This document shows positions 1-6,027 of a stretch of DNA of 6,808 nucleotides, piece by piece (position 1 is the stretch's first letter; each line of letters starts with the position of its first letter). The notes beneath the pieces are model-generated. The model had not been told where the DNA came from. It saw only the letters and a program-made list of their open reading frames with translations, and searched no databases. The position numbers and the translations under genes were made by a program. Source of the stretch: an uncultured Haemophilus sp. (GTDB taxonomy: Bacteria; Pseudomonadota; Gammaproteobacteria; Enterobacterales; Pasteurellaceae); the NCBI GenBank assembly GCA_902481695.1, contig CABSXY010000106.1:1-6808 (forward strand), read 5' to 3'.

Positions 1-431
1 GCAAAATCGTCTAGCCATAAGCGGTTGTTTTTCTCAAAACTCTTGAAATCAGCTTGGAATGATTGATTCGCTAAAAAATTTTTCACGGCTGTTTCTAAAA
101 TTGGACGGCGCGCGTAGAAGATACGTTCATAATCCACATTAGTTGGATCTTCACCAAAATTGACTGATGCATAATCTGCCTCTTTCAATAACCCCATTTG
201 GGTTAATAAATCAAAATCAATAAAGTGAGTATTGCCTGCGATTGCAGAGAAAGATTGATAAGGTGAATCACCATAACTAGTGGTGGTCAGTGGAAGAATT
301 TGCCAATAAGTTTGTTTAGTTTCAACTAAAAAATCGACAAAATCATAAGCCGATTGCCCAAAGCTACCAATCCCGAATGCATTTGGTAGTGAGGTAATGT
401 GCATAAGAACACCACTTGAACGAGTAAGCAT
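1..431 (-). CDS. malQ: 4-alpha-glucanotransferase (amylomaltase), 5' part only
   Basis: GH77 4-alpha-glucanotransferases are cytoplasmic enzymes that move alpha-1,4-glucan segments between maltodextrins and release glucose. I translated the first 143 codons; the gene runs off the left edge, so the catalytic acids are outside the window. The N-terminus shows RSSGVLMHITSLP (4-16), then YWQILPL, SYGDSPYQSFSAIAGN and FIDFDLL, which are the opening blocks of this family. Translation starts almost directly at the first block, as in the compact (about 500-residue) form found in streptococci and plants. The E. coli MalQ has a long N-terminal extension that is absent here. From memory, the string up to FYARRPILE closely resembles streptococcal MalM/MalQ. 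The ATG at 431-429 has an AGAGGA ribosome-binding site 6-7 bases upstream. It is transcribed divergently from the treR-like gene. The family call is firm; the claim of Firmicutes similarity is from memory. Confidence 0.93.
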   Translation of the reverse strand, partial: MLTRSSGVLMHITSLPNAFGIGSFGQSAYDFVDFLVETKQTYWQILPLTTTSYGDSPYQSFSAIAGNTHFIDFDLLTQMGLLKEADYASVNFGEDPTNVDYERIFYARRPILETAVKNFLANQSFQADFKSFEKNNRLWLDDF

Positions 432-453
432 AATATTTCCTCTAGGAAGTTAT

Positions 454-468
454 CATTTTGGCTCATTC
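454..468 (+). repeat. 15-base repeat, copy 1
   Basis: CATTTTGGCTCATTC occurs here, upstream of malQ, and again at 6068-6082, upstream of the membrane-protein operon. In both places it lies ahead of a leftward gene, and here its right end overlaps the candidate malQ -10 box. It may be a shared site, a remnant or chance. Confidence 0.6.
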
Positions 469-492
469 TAACCTAAACGTATTTTTATGCAA
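465..492 (-). promoter_or_regulatory. Candidate malQ promoter
   Basis: Read on the minus strand, TAGAAT (470-465) is a five-of-six -10 box. TTGCAT (492-487) lies 16 bases upstream as a weak -35 box. This would give a leader of roughly 25 bases before the malQ ATG. The -35 match is poor, as is usual for a CRP-dependent promoter, and the CRP-like site at 531-546 would be centred about 80 bases upstream of the predicted start. This is inferred from motif spacing only. Confidence 0.28.
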
Positions 493-496
493 CAAC

Positions 497-508
497 TTAT
501 ACGTAAAA
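497..508. promoter_or_regulatory. Second operator-like site, TTATACGTAAAA
   Basis: This 12-mer matches the perfect palindrome at 549-560 at 11 of 12 positions. The two centres are 52 bases apart, about five turns of the helix, so the copies would face the same side of the DNA. It lies nearer to malQ, just upstream of the candidate malQ promoter. A likely ligand is the TreR-like repressor encoded next door. A weaker resemblance around 473-484 (8 of 12) is probably not significant. Confidence 0.5.
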
Positions 509-530
509 GTTAATAACATTTTCGTAAATT

Positions 531-546
531 CGTGACTTTTGTCACA
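531..546. promoter_or_regulatory. CRP (cAMP receptor protein) binding site
   Basis: CGTGA-N6-TCACA matches the CRP consensus TGTGA-N6-TCACA at nine of ten defined positions. It contains a perfect GTGAC/GTCAC inverted repeat (532-536 and 541-545). The flanks fit too: AAAT on the left (526-529) and TTTT on the right (547-550). It sits between the two operator-like palindromes in the malQ/treR gap, which suggests catabolite control of one or both genes. Binding is inferred from the motif alone. Confidence 0.7.
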
Positions 547-548
547 TT

Positions 549-560
549 TTATACGTATAA
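549..560. promoter_or_regulatory. Perfect 12-base palindrome, probable TreR-type operator
   Basis: TTATACGTATAA is identical to its own reverse complement. GntR-family regulators bind short dyads of this kind, and the known Bacillus TreR site is TTGTATATACAA, similar in length and AT-rich layout. It overlaps or abuts the likely treR promoter (possible -10 boxes TATAAC 556-561 and TATGAT 565-570), so a repressor bound here would control its own gene. The near-copy at 497-508 strengthens the case. Confidence 0.6.
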
Positions 561-564
561 CATT

Positions 565-583
565 TATGATTTTATGATATGCT
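565..583 (+). promoter_or_regulatory. Candidate -10 region of the treR-like gene
   Basis: TATGAT occurs twice (565-570 and 573-578), and TATGCT follows at 578-583; any of these could act as the -10 box. No convincing -35 box lies at 17 bases; TTGTCA (539-544), inside the CRP site, is too far from all three. With the first TATGAT, the CRP site would be centred about 38-39 bases upstream of the start, close to but not exactly the class II position (-41.5). I cannot choose among the boxes. Confidence 0.3.
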
Positions 584-626
584 ATGACGACACCTATGGA
601 ACGAACGGTCGATAAAAGGATTAAAA

Positions 627-1340
627 ATGAGCAAGTACAAGCAGGTCTATAACGAGATAAAAAGCCAAATTAATAATGGTAATTTAGCGCCATTACAAGA
701 ACTCCCGAGTGAAAATGAACTCATGCAAAACTATGGTTTTTCCAAAGATACTATTCGAAAAGCGCTTTCCTTACTTGAAATTGATGGCTATATTCAAAAG
801 CAACAAGGCCGAAATTCGATTGTTTTAGAACATGATTTATCTAAACCACAAATGCTTTCTGAAATTAAAACCGTCAGCGAATTAAATAGTGCCTCAACAC
901 ACCAAGTAAAAACCACATTAACCAGCTTGTATATTGTGCAGGGTGAAGAAGAGCTGATGCATATTTTTAATGTCGATGACCAGATCGATTTCTACCGTAT
1001 TGCTCGTCTCCGTGAAATTGATGGTGAAGCCGTTGAATACGAGGTTTCTTATTTTGATCGCCGCATCGTGCCTTTTATTAGCCGAGAAATCGCTGAGCAC
1101 TCTATTTATCACTATTTAGAAAACGAATTAAAATTAAAAATTAGTCACTCACAACGAAAAATTGTCTTTCGTTATGCAAATGAAGAAGAAAAAAAGGCGA
1201 TCGATCTTGGTGAGTATGACATGGTTGTGAATGTGACGAGTACCACTTATTTGGCTGATGGTCGACCGTTTCAATATGGGAGTATTAGCTATCGACCAGA
1301 TAAAATTGCATTTACATCAACAGCAAAACGACATGTCTAG
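627..1340 (+). CDS. treR: GntR-family transcriptional repressor with UTRA domain, TreR-like
   Basis: This is a 237-residue cytoplasmic DNA-binding regulator. The N-terminal winged helix-turn-helix spans about residues 3-68, with the typical LPSENELMQNYGFSKDTIRK segment (26-45) and the wing QQGRNSIVL (59-67). Residues about 88-228 form the ligand-binding UTRA domain, including FYRIARLREIDGEA, VPFISREIAEHSIYHYLE and GRPFQYGSISYRPDK. The length and order match Bacillus-type TreR, the trehalose repressor that senses trehalose-6-phosphate. That family is unrelated to the LacI-type TreR of E. coli. The ATG is preceded by AAAAGGA (614-620) with six bases between. The gene diverges from malQ across a gap with two dyads that it probably binds. 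Inference: it controls malQ and itself in response to a disaccharide or its phosphate. The exact inducer is unknown, and no trehalose PTS or hydrolase gene is visible here. Confidence 0.82.
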   Translation: MSKYKQVYNEIKSQINNGNLAPLQELPSENELMQNYGFSKDTIRKALSLLEIDGYIQKQQGRNSIVLEHDLSKPQMLSEIKTVSELNSASTHQVKTTLTSLYIVQGEEELMHIFNVDDQIDFYRIARLREIDGEAVEYEVSYFDRRIVPFISREIAEHSIYHYLENELKLKISHSQRKIVFRYANEEEKKAIDLGEYDMVVNVTSTTYLADGRPFQYGSISYRPDKIAFTSTAKRHV

Positions 1341-1379
1341 TTTTTGTAAATGATAGGTTGTTATTTAAAAAATTCATAA

Positions 1380-1411
1380 AAAAAGTGCGGTCATTTTTAA
1401 CCGCACTTTTT
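1380..1411. terminator. Bidirectional terminator made of an inverted pair of uptake signals
   Basis: A 12-base stem pairs 1380-1391 with 1400-1411 around an 8-base loop. Each arm contains an exact Haemophilus uptake signal: AAGTGCGGT at 1383-1391 and ACCGCACTT at 1400-1408. The A-run on the left and T-run on the right let it work in both directions. It lies between the convergent treR-like and tehA genes. Such paired signals acting as terminators are well known in Haemophilus. Confidence 0.9.
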
Positions 1412-1418
1412 ATTTAAG

Positions 1419-2363
1419 CTATTTTAACCAAAATTGTCCTTTGAAAATTTTTCCTAATGTCATCAGCACCAAACCGCTCATCATCAAGTTAGCAAAGATA
1501 AATGCACCGTTTGCCAACCCGCTCAGTACGTTATGATGAACAAAAGAAACCGCCCCATTCGCTAAAGAAGCTAATCCGAATGAAAAAGCCCAGAACCCAA
1601 TATTCAGTCCTTTTTCACTAATCCAAGGAAACAGGCGAATTAAAAAGAACATTTGTAAAAAACCGTATCCCCATAAGAGCTTAACGAAAAGATCGATCTC
1701 TCCCCCATTAAGCGATAAGTAAGCCGACGAGCCCACAAATGCTGGAGCGAGAATGATCCCCATTGTTGGACGAAATTGTGGTTCAATCTGCAACACGCGT
1801 AAACGTTGGAATAACACAGGTTCATAAATAATCCAAGCAATCATCCCTGCACCTAAGAACAAATAGCCTAAATCTTGATAGCCTAACAAGGCTAATGATG
1901 AGGCACTTGTAAAGTTAGTCGCCACAGAGGGCAAATAAAAAGGTGGCAGTGTCGATTTTTCCTCAAATGTGCCATCTTTCCATAACGCACTAATACGCAC
2001 TGAGGCAAACAATAATTGCCCAATTGTCCCGATCCAAATTAATCCCTCACCAATGAGAGGAAACCAACGATACAGAACATCACCGCTTAACATCGTTGTA
2101 ATCGGTATTAATGCGAGAAAAGAAAAACGTATCGGACAACAATATTCATCGCGTACTTCTTGAGAGAAATAAATCATTTTATAAATATAGCGCAAGACGA
2201 AAAGTGCCCATACTGAAACAGATGTTATGCCAATAATATCACTCACATTTCGAGAAAAAGAGAGCGTATCGCCCATATGCAACCAGGCTAAAGATAAAGC
2301 GCTTAAACCTAATGGAATCGCAAAATACCCTGTTGGTAATGGAAATGGTCGTTTATCAGTCAT
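1419..2363 (-). CDS. tehA: TehA, tellurite-resistance / SLAC1-type anion channel
   Basis: This is a 314-residue inner-membrane protein of the TehA/SLAC1 (voltage-dependent anion channel) family. It opens with RPFPLPTGYFAIPLGL, typical of the first helix. About ten membrane segments can be placed, near residues 13-30, 42-66, 78-94, 102-122, 145-162, 166-187, 199-217, 224-246, 254-276 and 280-306. F262, in WAFSFGLASLA, falls at the number of the pore-gating phenylalanine described for H. influenzae TehA. The known homologue forms a trimer with a central pore in each subunit and is linked to tellurite resistance in E. coli when overproduced; its natural substrate is unsettled. The start has a strong AGGAG (2371-2375) seven bases from the ATG. 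A weak TATAAG -10 box lies at 2393-2388, so it may have its own promoter after the serS terminator. There is no adjacent tehB, unlike the E. coli tehAB pair. Confidence 0.93.
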   Translation of the reverse strand: MTDKRPFPLPTGYFAIPLGLSALSLAWLHMGDTLSFSRNVSDIIGITSVSVWALFVLRYIYKMIYFSQEVRDEYCCPIRFSFLALIPITTMLSGDVLYRWFPLIGEGLIWIGTIGQLLFASVRISALWKDGTFEEKSTLPPFYLPSVATNFTSASSLALLGYQDLGYLFLGAGMIAWIIYEPVLFQRLRVLQIEPQFRPTMGIILAPAFVGSSAYLSLNGGEIDLFVKLLWGYGFLQMFFLIRLFPWISEKGLNIGFWAFSFGLASLANGAVSFVHHNVLSGLANGAFIFANLMMSGLVLMTLGKIFKGQFWLK

Positions 2364-2475
2364 TATTATTCTCCTAAAAATTGATACCTTATAAGATTAC
2401 CTCTAAATGCATGAATATTGATGCGGATTTATCTCAAAGACTAGAATAAAAATCTCATTTCTCTAAATGAAAGAA

Positions 2476-2497
2476 AGGGCTAATAAACATTAGCCCT
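2476..2497 (-). terminator. Rho-independent terminator of serS
   Basis: AGGGCTAAT and ATTAGCCCT form a perfect 9-base stem around a 4-base loop. Read on the minus strand it is followed by a T-rich tail (TTTCTTTC), 23 bases past the serS stop. It is not built from uptake signals, unlike the other two terminators here. It should largely separate serS from tehA. Confidence 0.85.
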
Positions 2498-2520
2498 AAA
2501 TTGAATTTATATATTTTGGA

Positions 2521-3810
2521 TTATTTGCAGATCACTTCTAATCCGCCCATGTAAGGACGTAATACTTCTGGCACCGTAATTGAGCCGTCTGCATTTTGGT
2601 AGTTCTCAAGCACGGCTACTAAAGTACGACCGACTGCTAAACCAGAACCATTTAATGTGTGTACTAGGCGAGTTTTCTTATCCCCTTTCGCTTTGCAACG
2701 TGCTTGCATACGACGGGCTTGGAAATCCCACATATTTGAGCAAGAAGAAATCTCACGATAAGTATTTTGTGCTGGCACCCACACTTCTAAGTCGTAAGTT
2801 TTGCAAGAACCAAAACCCATATCTCCGGTACAAAGTAAGACTTTACGATATGGTAGATTTAAAAGTTGTAATACTTTTTCTGCATGGCCTGTTAATTCTT
2901 CAAGCGCTTCCATTGATTTATCTGGATCGACGATCTGTACCATTTCGACTTTATCGAATTGGTGCATACGAATTAAACCACGGGTATCACGACCATAAGA
3001 TCCTGCTTCAGAACGGAAACATGGTGTATGTGCGGTCATTTTAATTGGCAAATCTGCTTCATCAATAATCACATCACGTACAAGGTTGGTCACCGGCACT
3101 TCCGCTGTTGGAATTAATGCGTAAGGTTGTTCGCCTTCTAGCGCTAAAGTATGGAATAAATCTTCACCGAATTTAGGTAATTGACCTGTACCATAAAGGG
3201 TCGCATGGTTAACTAAATAAGGCACATAAGTTTCTAAATAACCATGTTGTTCGGTATGAAGATCTAACATGAATTGTGCTAATGCACGGTGCATTTTAGC
3301 AATTTGACCTTTCATTACTGCAAAACGCGCACCCGCTAATTTAGCCCCTGCAGCAAAATCTAAACCATTGGCATCTTCACCTAATGACACGTGATCTTTG
3401 ATATCAAAATCAAAGGTACGCGGTGTACCCCAACGTAAAATTTCTTTATTTTCAGTGTCATCTTTACCTAATGGAACTTCATCTGCGGGAAGGTTTGGAA
3501 TGCTTAATGCGATTTGATTGATTTCTGCTAACACCGCATCAAGTTGGGCTTTCGCTTCATTAAGCTGTTCGCCCATGTTATCTACTTCAGCCAATAATGG
3601 CGCAATGTCCTCACCACGTGCTTTTGCCGCGCCAATAGCTTTAGAACGCGCGTTACGCTCTGCTTGTAATGTTTCAGTTTTTACTTGTAAATCTTTGCGT
3701 TGTTCTTCTAATGCGGTAAGTTTTTCCGTATCAAGAATAAAGTTACGTTTTACTTTTAATTTTTCTGCTACTTCAGCCAGATTATTACGGAGTAAATTTG
3801 GATCGATCAT
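2521..3810 (-). CDS. serS: Seryl-tRNA synthetase
   Basis: This cytoplasmic class II synthetase charges tRNA-Ser, and tRNA-Sec where present, with serine through a seryl-adenylate. It has 429 residues, the normal bacterial length. Residues about 1-105 form the charged N-terminal coiled-coil arm that grips the long variable arm of tRNA-Ser. The catalytic core follows. TAE (235-237) is the serine-binding loop. Motif 2 is around FRSEAGSYGRDTRGLIRMHQF (265-285), with R266 expected to contact ATP. Motif 3 is LNGSGLAVGRTLVAVLENYQ (386-405), with its arginine at R395. All the key blocks are intact. The ATG at 3810-3808 follows a modest AGGGAA site. It is an essential gene, apparently transcribed alone because a terminator follows directly. 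An 8/9 match to the uptake signal lies inside it at 3028-3036. Confidence 0.98.
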   Translation of the reverse strand: MIDPNLLRNNLAEVAEKLKVKRNFILDTEKLTALEEQRKDLQVKTETLQAERNARSKAIGAAKARGEDIAPLLAEVDNMGEQLNEAKAQLDAVLAEINQIALSIPNLPADEVPLGKDDTENKEILRWGTPRTFDFDIKDHVSLGEDANGLDFAAGAKLAGARFAVMKGQIAKMHRALAQFMLDLHTEQHGYLETYVPYLVNHATLYGTGQLPKFGEDLFHTLALEGEQPYALIPTAEVPVTNLVRDVIIDEADLPIKMTAHTPCFRSEAGSYGRDTRGLIRMHQFDKVEMVQIVDPDKSMEALEELTGHAEKVLQLLNLPYRKVLLCTGDMGFGSCKTYDLEVWVPAQNTYREISSCSNMWDFQARRMQARCKAKGDKKTRLVHTLNGSGLAVGRTLVAVLENYQNADGSITVPEVLRPYMGGLEVICK

Positions 3811-3848
3811 TGGAATTCCCTATTTTTCATTATGAAACAGATACCTTT

Positions 3849-3854
3849 ATTCTA
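3849..3854 (-). promoter_or_regulatory. Candidate -10 box of serS
   Basis: Read on the minus strand, TAGAAT is a five-of-six match, about 38 bases upstream of the serS ATG. No good -35 box lies at the right distance (TGGTTT at 17 bases). CATAAT (3833-3828 on the minus strand) is an alternative but leaves a very short leader. This is low-certainty, motif-based evidence. Confidence 0.28.
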
Positions 3855-3932
3855 GCGTGCTTTAAGCAAATAAACCAGTTAAAACCCTGATTTTTCTTTA
3901 ATTAACCACTTCAAAAAACATTCAATTTTGTG

Positions 3933-3941
3933 ACCGCACTT
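3933..3941 (-). other. DNA uptake signal sequence (single copy)
   Basis: ACCGCACTT is an exact reverse-strand copy of the 9-base Haemophilus uptake core. It stands alone in the serS-ydcH gap, with no inverted partner, so it is not a terminator. Such sites favour uptake of kin DNA by the type IV pilus competence machinery. Confidence 0.85.
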
Positions 3942-3957
3942 TGCCATAATTTAATTT

Positions 3958-3973
3958 TGTGATCTCTGTCAAA
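3958..3973. promoter_or_regulatory. CRP-like site upstream of ydcH
   Basis: TGTGA-N6-TCAAA matches nine of ten defined positions of the CRP consensus. Its centre (3965/3966) lies about 60 bases upstream of the start expected from the TATAAT box at 4013-4018, close to the classic class I activation position of -61.5. The 10-mer AATTTTGTGA covering its left half (3953-3962) also occurs 29 bases upstream at 3924-3933, giving an extra half-site. Function is inferred from motif and spacing. Confidence 0.45.
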
Positions 3974-4012
3974 TTCTGAGAATGAGGCACTAGAAACAGC
4001 AAAAAAAAGTTC

Positions 4013-4018
4013 TATAAT
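4013..4018 (+). promoter_or_regulatory. -10 box of ydcH
   Basis: TATAAT matches the consensus exactly and lies 31 bases upstream of the ydcH ATG. The position 17 bases upstream (3990-3995, CTAGAA) does not resemble a -35 box, which fits a promoter that needs an activator such as CRP. Confidence 0.6.
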
Positions 4019-4049
4019 GAAAATGAACGTTAACCAAGAGGAGTAACCT

Positions 4050-4268
4050 ATGTTTCCTGAATTTCGCGATTTAATTACTAATCTCAAAAACAAAGATGCT
4101 TATTTTGATCGCTTGTTTGAAAAACACAATGTGTTAGACCAAGAGATCAAAAATAAGATTGATAACATAGAACTCGCTACTCATACGGAAATTGAGAACT
4201 TGAAAAAAGAAAAATTACGGATTAAAGACGAGCTCTATCAATACTTGAAAAAGAAAGCAGCTGAGTAA
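4050..4268 (+). CDS. ydcH: YdcH family (DUF465) small helical protein
   Basis: This 72-residue protein begins MFPEFRDLITNLK, nearly the same as E. coli YdcH (MFPEYRDLISRLK). It shares the block FEKHNVLDQEI (23-33), where the family has F-x-KHN-x-LDxEI, and the lysine-rich KKEKLRIKDELYQYLK near the C-terminus. The family is about 70-75 residues long, so this copy is complete. The sequence is almost all charged helix with spaced hydrophobics, suggesting a short coiled coil. No signal peptide or membrane segment is seen, so it is probably cytoplasmic. The molecular role of the family is not established. The start is strong: AGAGGAG seven bases before the ATG. It is a single-gene unit with its own -10 box and terminator, divergent from serS. 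Confidence 0.92.
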   Translation: MFPEFRDLITNLKNKDAYFDRLFEKHNVLDQEIKNKIDNIELATHTEIENLKKEKLRIKDELYQYLKKKAAE

Positions 4269-4286
4269 TTGGTTTAATGTGAAGAC

Positions 4287-4313
4287 AAAGTGCGGTGAAA
4301 TTTACCGCACTTT
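4287..4313. terminator. Terminator made of an inverted pair of uptake signals
   Basis: A 10-base stem pairs 4287-4296 with 4304-4313 around a 7-base loop. It contains exact uptake signals at 4288-4296 (plus) and 4304-4312 (minus). A T-run follows on the plus strand, fitting the end of ydcH. The minus-strand side has a poorer T-tract, but it can also end the convergent transporter operon, whose stop codon is at 4322-4320. Confidence 0.88.
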
Positions 4314-4319
4314 TTTGTT

Positions 4320-5198
4320 TTAAGAAGTTTTGCTTTTTTGAGAGCCCAGATAAATCGCCACTAATGTCAGCACTGCCCCCGCCCATTGCCAATGATTAAT
4401 TGTTTTACCCAATCCAAAATAATCAATTACGAGCGCTACCACTGGCTCAGAAAGCAGGACTAAGCCGCTTAAGCCCAATGATAAATAAGGAATCGTATAA
4501 GCAATCATACCCCAGGCTACACATTGCATCACCGCACCATAAATGAAGACTAATCCCCAATCGGTGAAAGTGGTAGGATAGAGGTTATCGGAATTAAAAA
4601 TCAACGAAGGAACAATTAAAACAAGCGCACCACTTAAACTCAAAATAAACATTAATGAAAATAAAGCGGTGGGTTCTTCTTCGTGCACTTTTTTAATCAT
4701 AATCATTGAAGCGGCAAGCATGCCTGCCGAAATTAGCCCAATGATAATGCCATACATACCGTCCAAATTATGTTGTAACTCTTCCCCTGAGATTAAGACT
4801 ACACCCGCAACCGCTAAAAAAAGGCTTAACATTTGTAATTTCGTTTGGCGTTCACCAAAGAAAAAATAGCCAATTGCGGCCAAAAAGAAAATCTGCAAGC
4901 TATTTAGCAACGTTGAAATCCCCGGCCCTACGGCATATACACTTTCATGCCAAAAAGATAAATCAAAGGCTAAAAAGATGCCGGCTAATGCGGCATACAT
5001 CATCGCTTTACGGCTTTTCGGAAAACGCTGTCTTTTTAATTTCATTAAGAACCAGAAAATAAAAGAAGCAATAAGTAAGCGCCAGAATGCAATGGCATAA
5101 CCACCTACTGGCACAAACTTAACAATTAGGCTTCCTAAACCGAATAGTACGCAGCCCACGACTAGCATCGGAGCGGCGTAAGATTTTATTTTATCCAT
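4320..5198 (-). CDS. EamA/DMT-superfamily transporter
   Basis: This is a 292-residue inner-membrane protein with two tandem EamA repeats, about residues 8-137 and 148-286, together giving ten predicted membrane helices, the usual layout of the drug/metabolite transporter superfamily. Family marks are GPGISTLLNSLQIFFLAAIGYFFFGERQT (91-119) in the first repeat and LSLGLSGLVLLSEPVVALV (239-257) in the second, each ending a repeat with a short GER- or SEP-type turn. Substrates in this family vary widely (amino acids, nucleosides, metabolites), so none is assigned. Its ATG overlaps the stop of the upstream membrane-protein gene as TAATG, and it has no clear ribosome-binding site of its own. That points to translational coupling and a shared message. 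The shared start/stop base is 5198. Confidence 0.88.
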   Translation of the reverse strand: MDKIKSYAAPMLVVGCVLFGLGSLIVKFVPVGGYAIAFWRLLIASFIFWFLMKLKRQRFPKSRKAMMYAALAGIFLAFDLSFWHESVYAVGPGISTLLNSLQIFFLAAIGYFFFGERQTKLQMLSLFLAVAGVVLISGEELQHNLDGMYGIIIGLISAGMLAASMIMIKKVHEEEPTALFSLMFILSLSGALVLIVPSLIFNSDNLYPTTFTDWGLVFIYGAVMQCVAWGMIAYTIPYLSLGLSGLVLLSEPVVALVIDYFGLGKTINHWQWAGAVLTLVAIYLGSQKSKTS

Positions 5199-5998
5199 TA
5201 AATAAACATCGCCCAGACTGGCAAGCTACTAGCCATAAAGAATAAAATGAGTAAGCTGTTATAGCTGAGTTTCCATTTATTTACACTGTGTAAGAGCAAT
5301 ACACCCGCTATCACTAAGTGAAGCAGAAAATAAATGCCGTATGCGAAAACGTTAGAAAAAACGACCGCACTTGTACCTTGATAAATAATAAAAATCAGTA
5401 CTGCCAATGCATTAAGAGCAAGCAGTAAAATCATCAATAACGGTAGTAACGCAATGAAACCTTGCAGACGATTACGAGAAACAGACAAACATAAATTCGC
5501 TAATAATACGCCCATCATCGCTTGTGCCAATGGATTATATTGCACAAAATTTGGTGTTGGATTGCTGAAGAAAATCATCAAATAGGCAATTACACCAAAT
5601 CCACTCACCAAAGATGCCATTAAGAGAAAACCACGGCGAGCGACTTCATCTTTAGGTTGTTTCCATACTGCATATACAGCAGATAATCCGCATAAACTGA
5701 TAATATCAGTCATCACGTAATGATGTGGTGAGGCTAAGCTCATCCCTAGCCAAACGAACCAATAAAGTGCAAAACAGACATTTGCTTTGATTAAACGTCC
5801 GCGTTGTCCTGGACAAATTTCGCCTTTAATAAAGGCTACCAAACAAAGTAACTGCGCAATCAGCACACCAAAGGCTAAATGAGGAATCAATTTTTCAGCA
5901 AGTTGCAAAGCTTCTACAAAAAACTCGATCATTAATAGCAACCCAATTGGTAATAGTGCAAGAAATGCTGCCAAGGGTTTGGATTGTTCTTCTGACAT
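5198..5998 (-). CDS. Uncharacterised polytopic membrane protein
   Basis: I do not recognise this 266-residue protein. It is strongly hydrophobic, with about eight or nine membrane segments near residues 10-28, 38-57, 73-89, 96-111, 123-143, 157-172, 180-205, 212-236 and 246-264. There is a positively charged loop at 64-71 (GQRGRLIK) and another charged loop at 113-122 (KQPKDEVARR). Soluble domains, a cleavable signal peptide and known catalytic motifs are all absent. It is first in a two-gene operon and overlaps the EamA transporter by one base (TAATG), so the pair may act together, for instance as transporter and accessory. That is inference from position only. The ribosome-binding site is weak (GAGA before the ATG). 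Codons around 5364-5372 carry an exact uptake signal, encoding part of TSAV. Probably a family found mainly in Pasteurellaceae; this is untested. Confidence 0.8.
   Translation of the reverse strand: MSEEQSKPLAAFLALLPIGLLLMIEFFVEALQLAEKLIPHLAFGVLIAQLLCLVAFIKGEICPGQRGRLIKANVCFALYWFVWLGMSLASPHHYVMTDIISLCGLSAVYAVWKQPKDEVARRGFLLMASLVSGFGVIAYLMIFFSNPTPNFVQYNPLAQAMMGVLLANLCLSVSRNRLQGFIALLPLLMILLLALNALAVLIFIIYQGTSAVVFSNVFAYGIYFLLHLVIAGVLLLHSVNKWKLSYNSLLILFFMASSLPVWAMFI
5364..5372 (-). other. DNA uptake signal inside a coding region
   Basis: ACCGCACTT (AAGTGCGGT on the coding strand) lies within the unknown membrane-protein gene and falls across the codons for TSAV (residues 209-212). It has no inverted partner nearby. 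Its presence marks the operon as long resident in a Haemophilus-type genome. Confidence 0.85.
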
Positions 5999-6027
5999 AA
6001 AATTCTCGATTAGAAAAAGAAGACGTC

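Noticed and set aside
2410..2445. FNR-like half-sites (ATTGAT and TCTCAA) upstream of tehA.
   Set aside because: The half-sites are not spaced by four bases as FNR needs (TTGAT-N4-ATCAA), so no complete site exists.
3028..3036. ATGTGCGGT inside serS as an uptake signal.
   Set aside because: It differs from the core at one base (8/9). It may be a degenerate site but is not counted among the exact copies.
2580..3044. A 154-codon plus-strand ORF opposite serS.
   Set aside because: It is the antisense shadow of a highly conserved coding region, with no start signal or family resemblance.
3911..4093. A 60-codon minus-strand ORF across the serS-ydcH gap.
   Set aside because: It overlaps the ydcH start, promoter, CRP-like site and an uptake signal, has no recognisable protein features, and appears to be a chance open frame.
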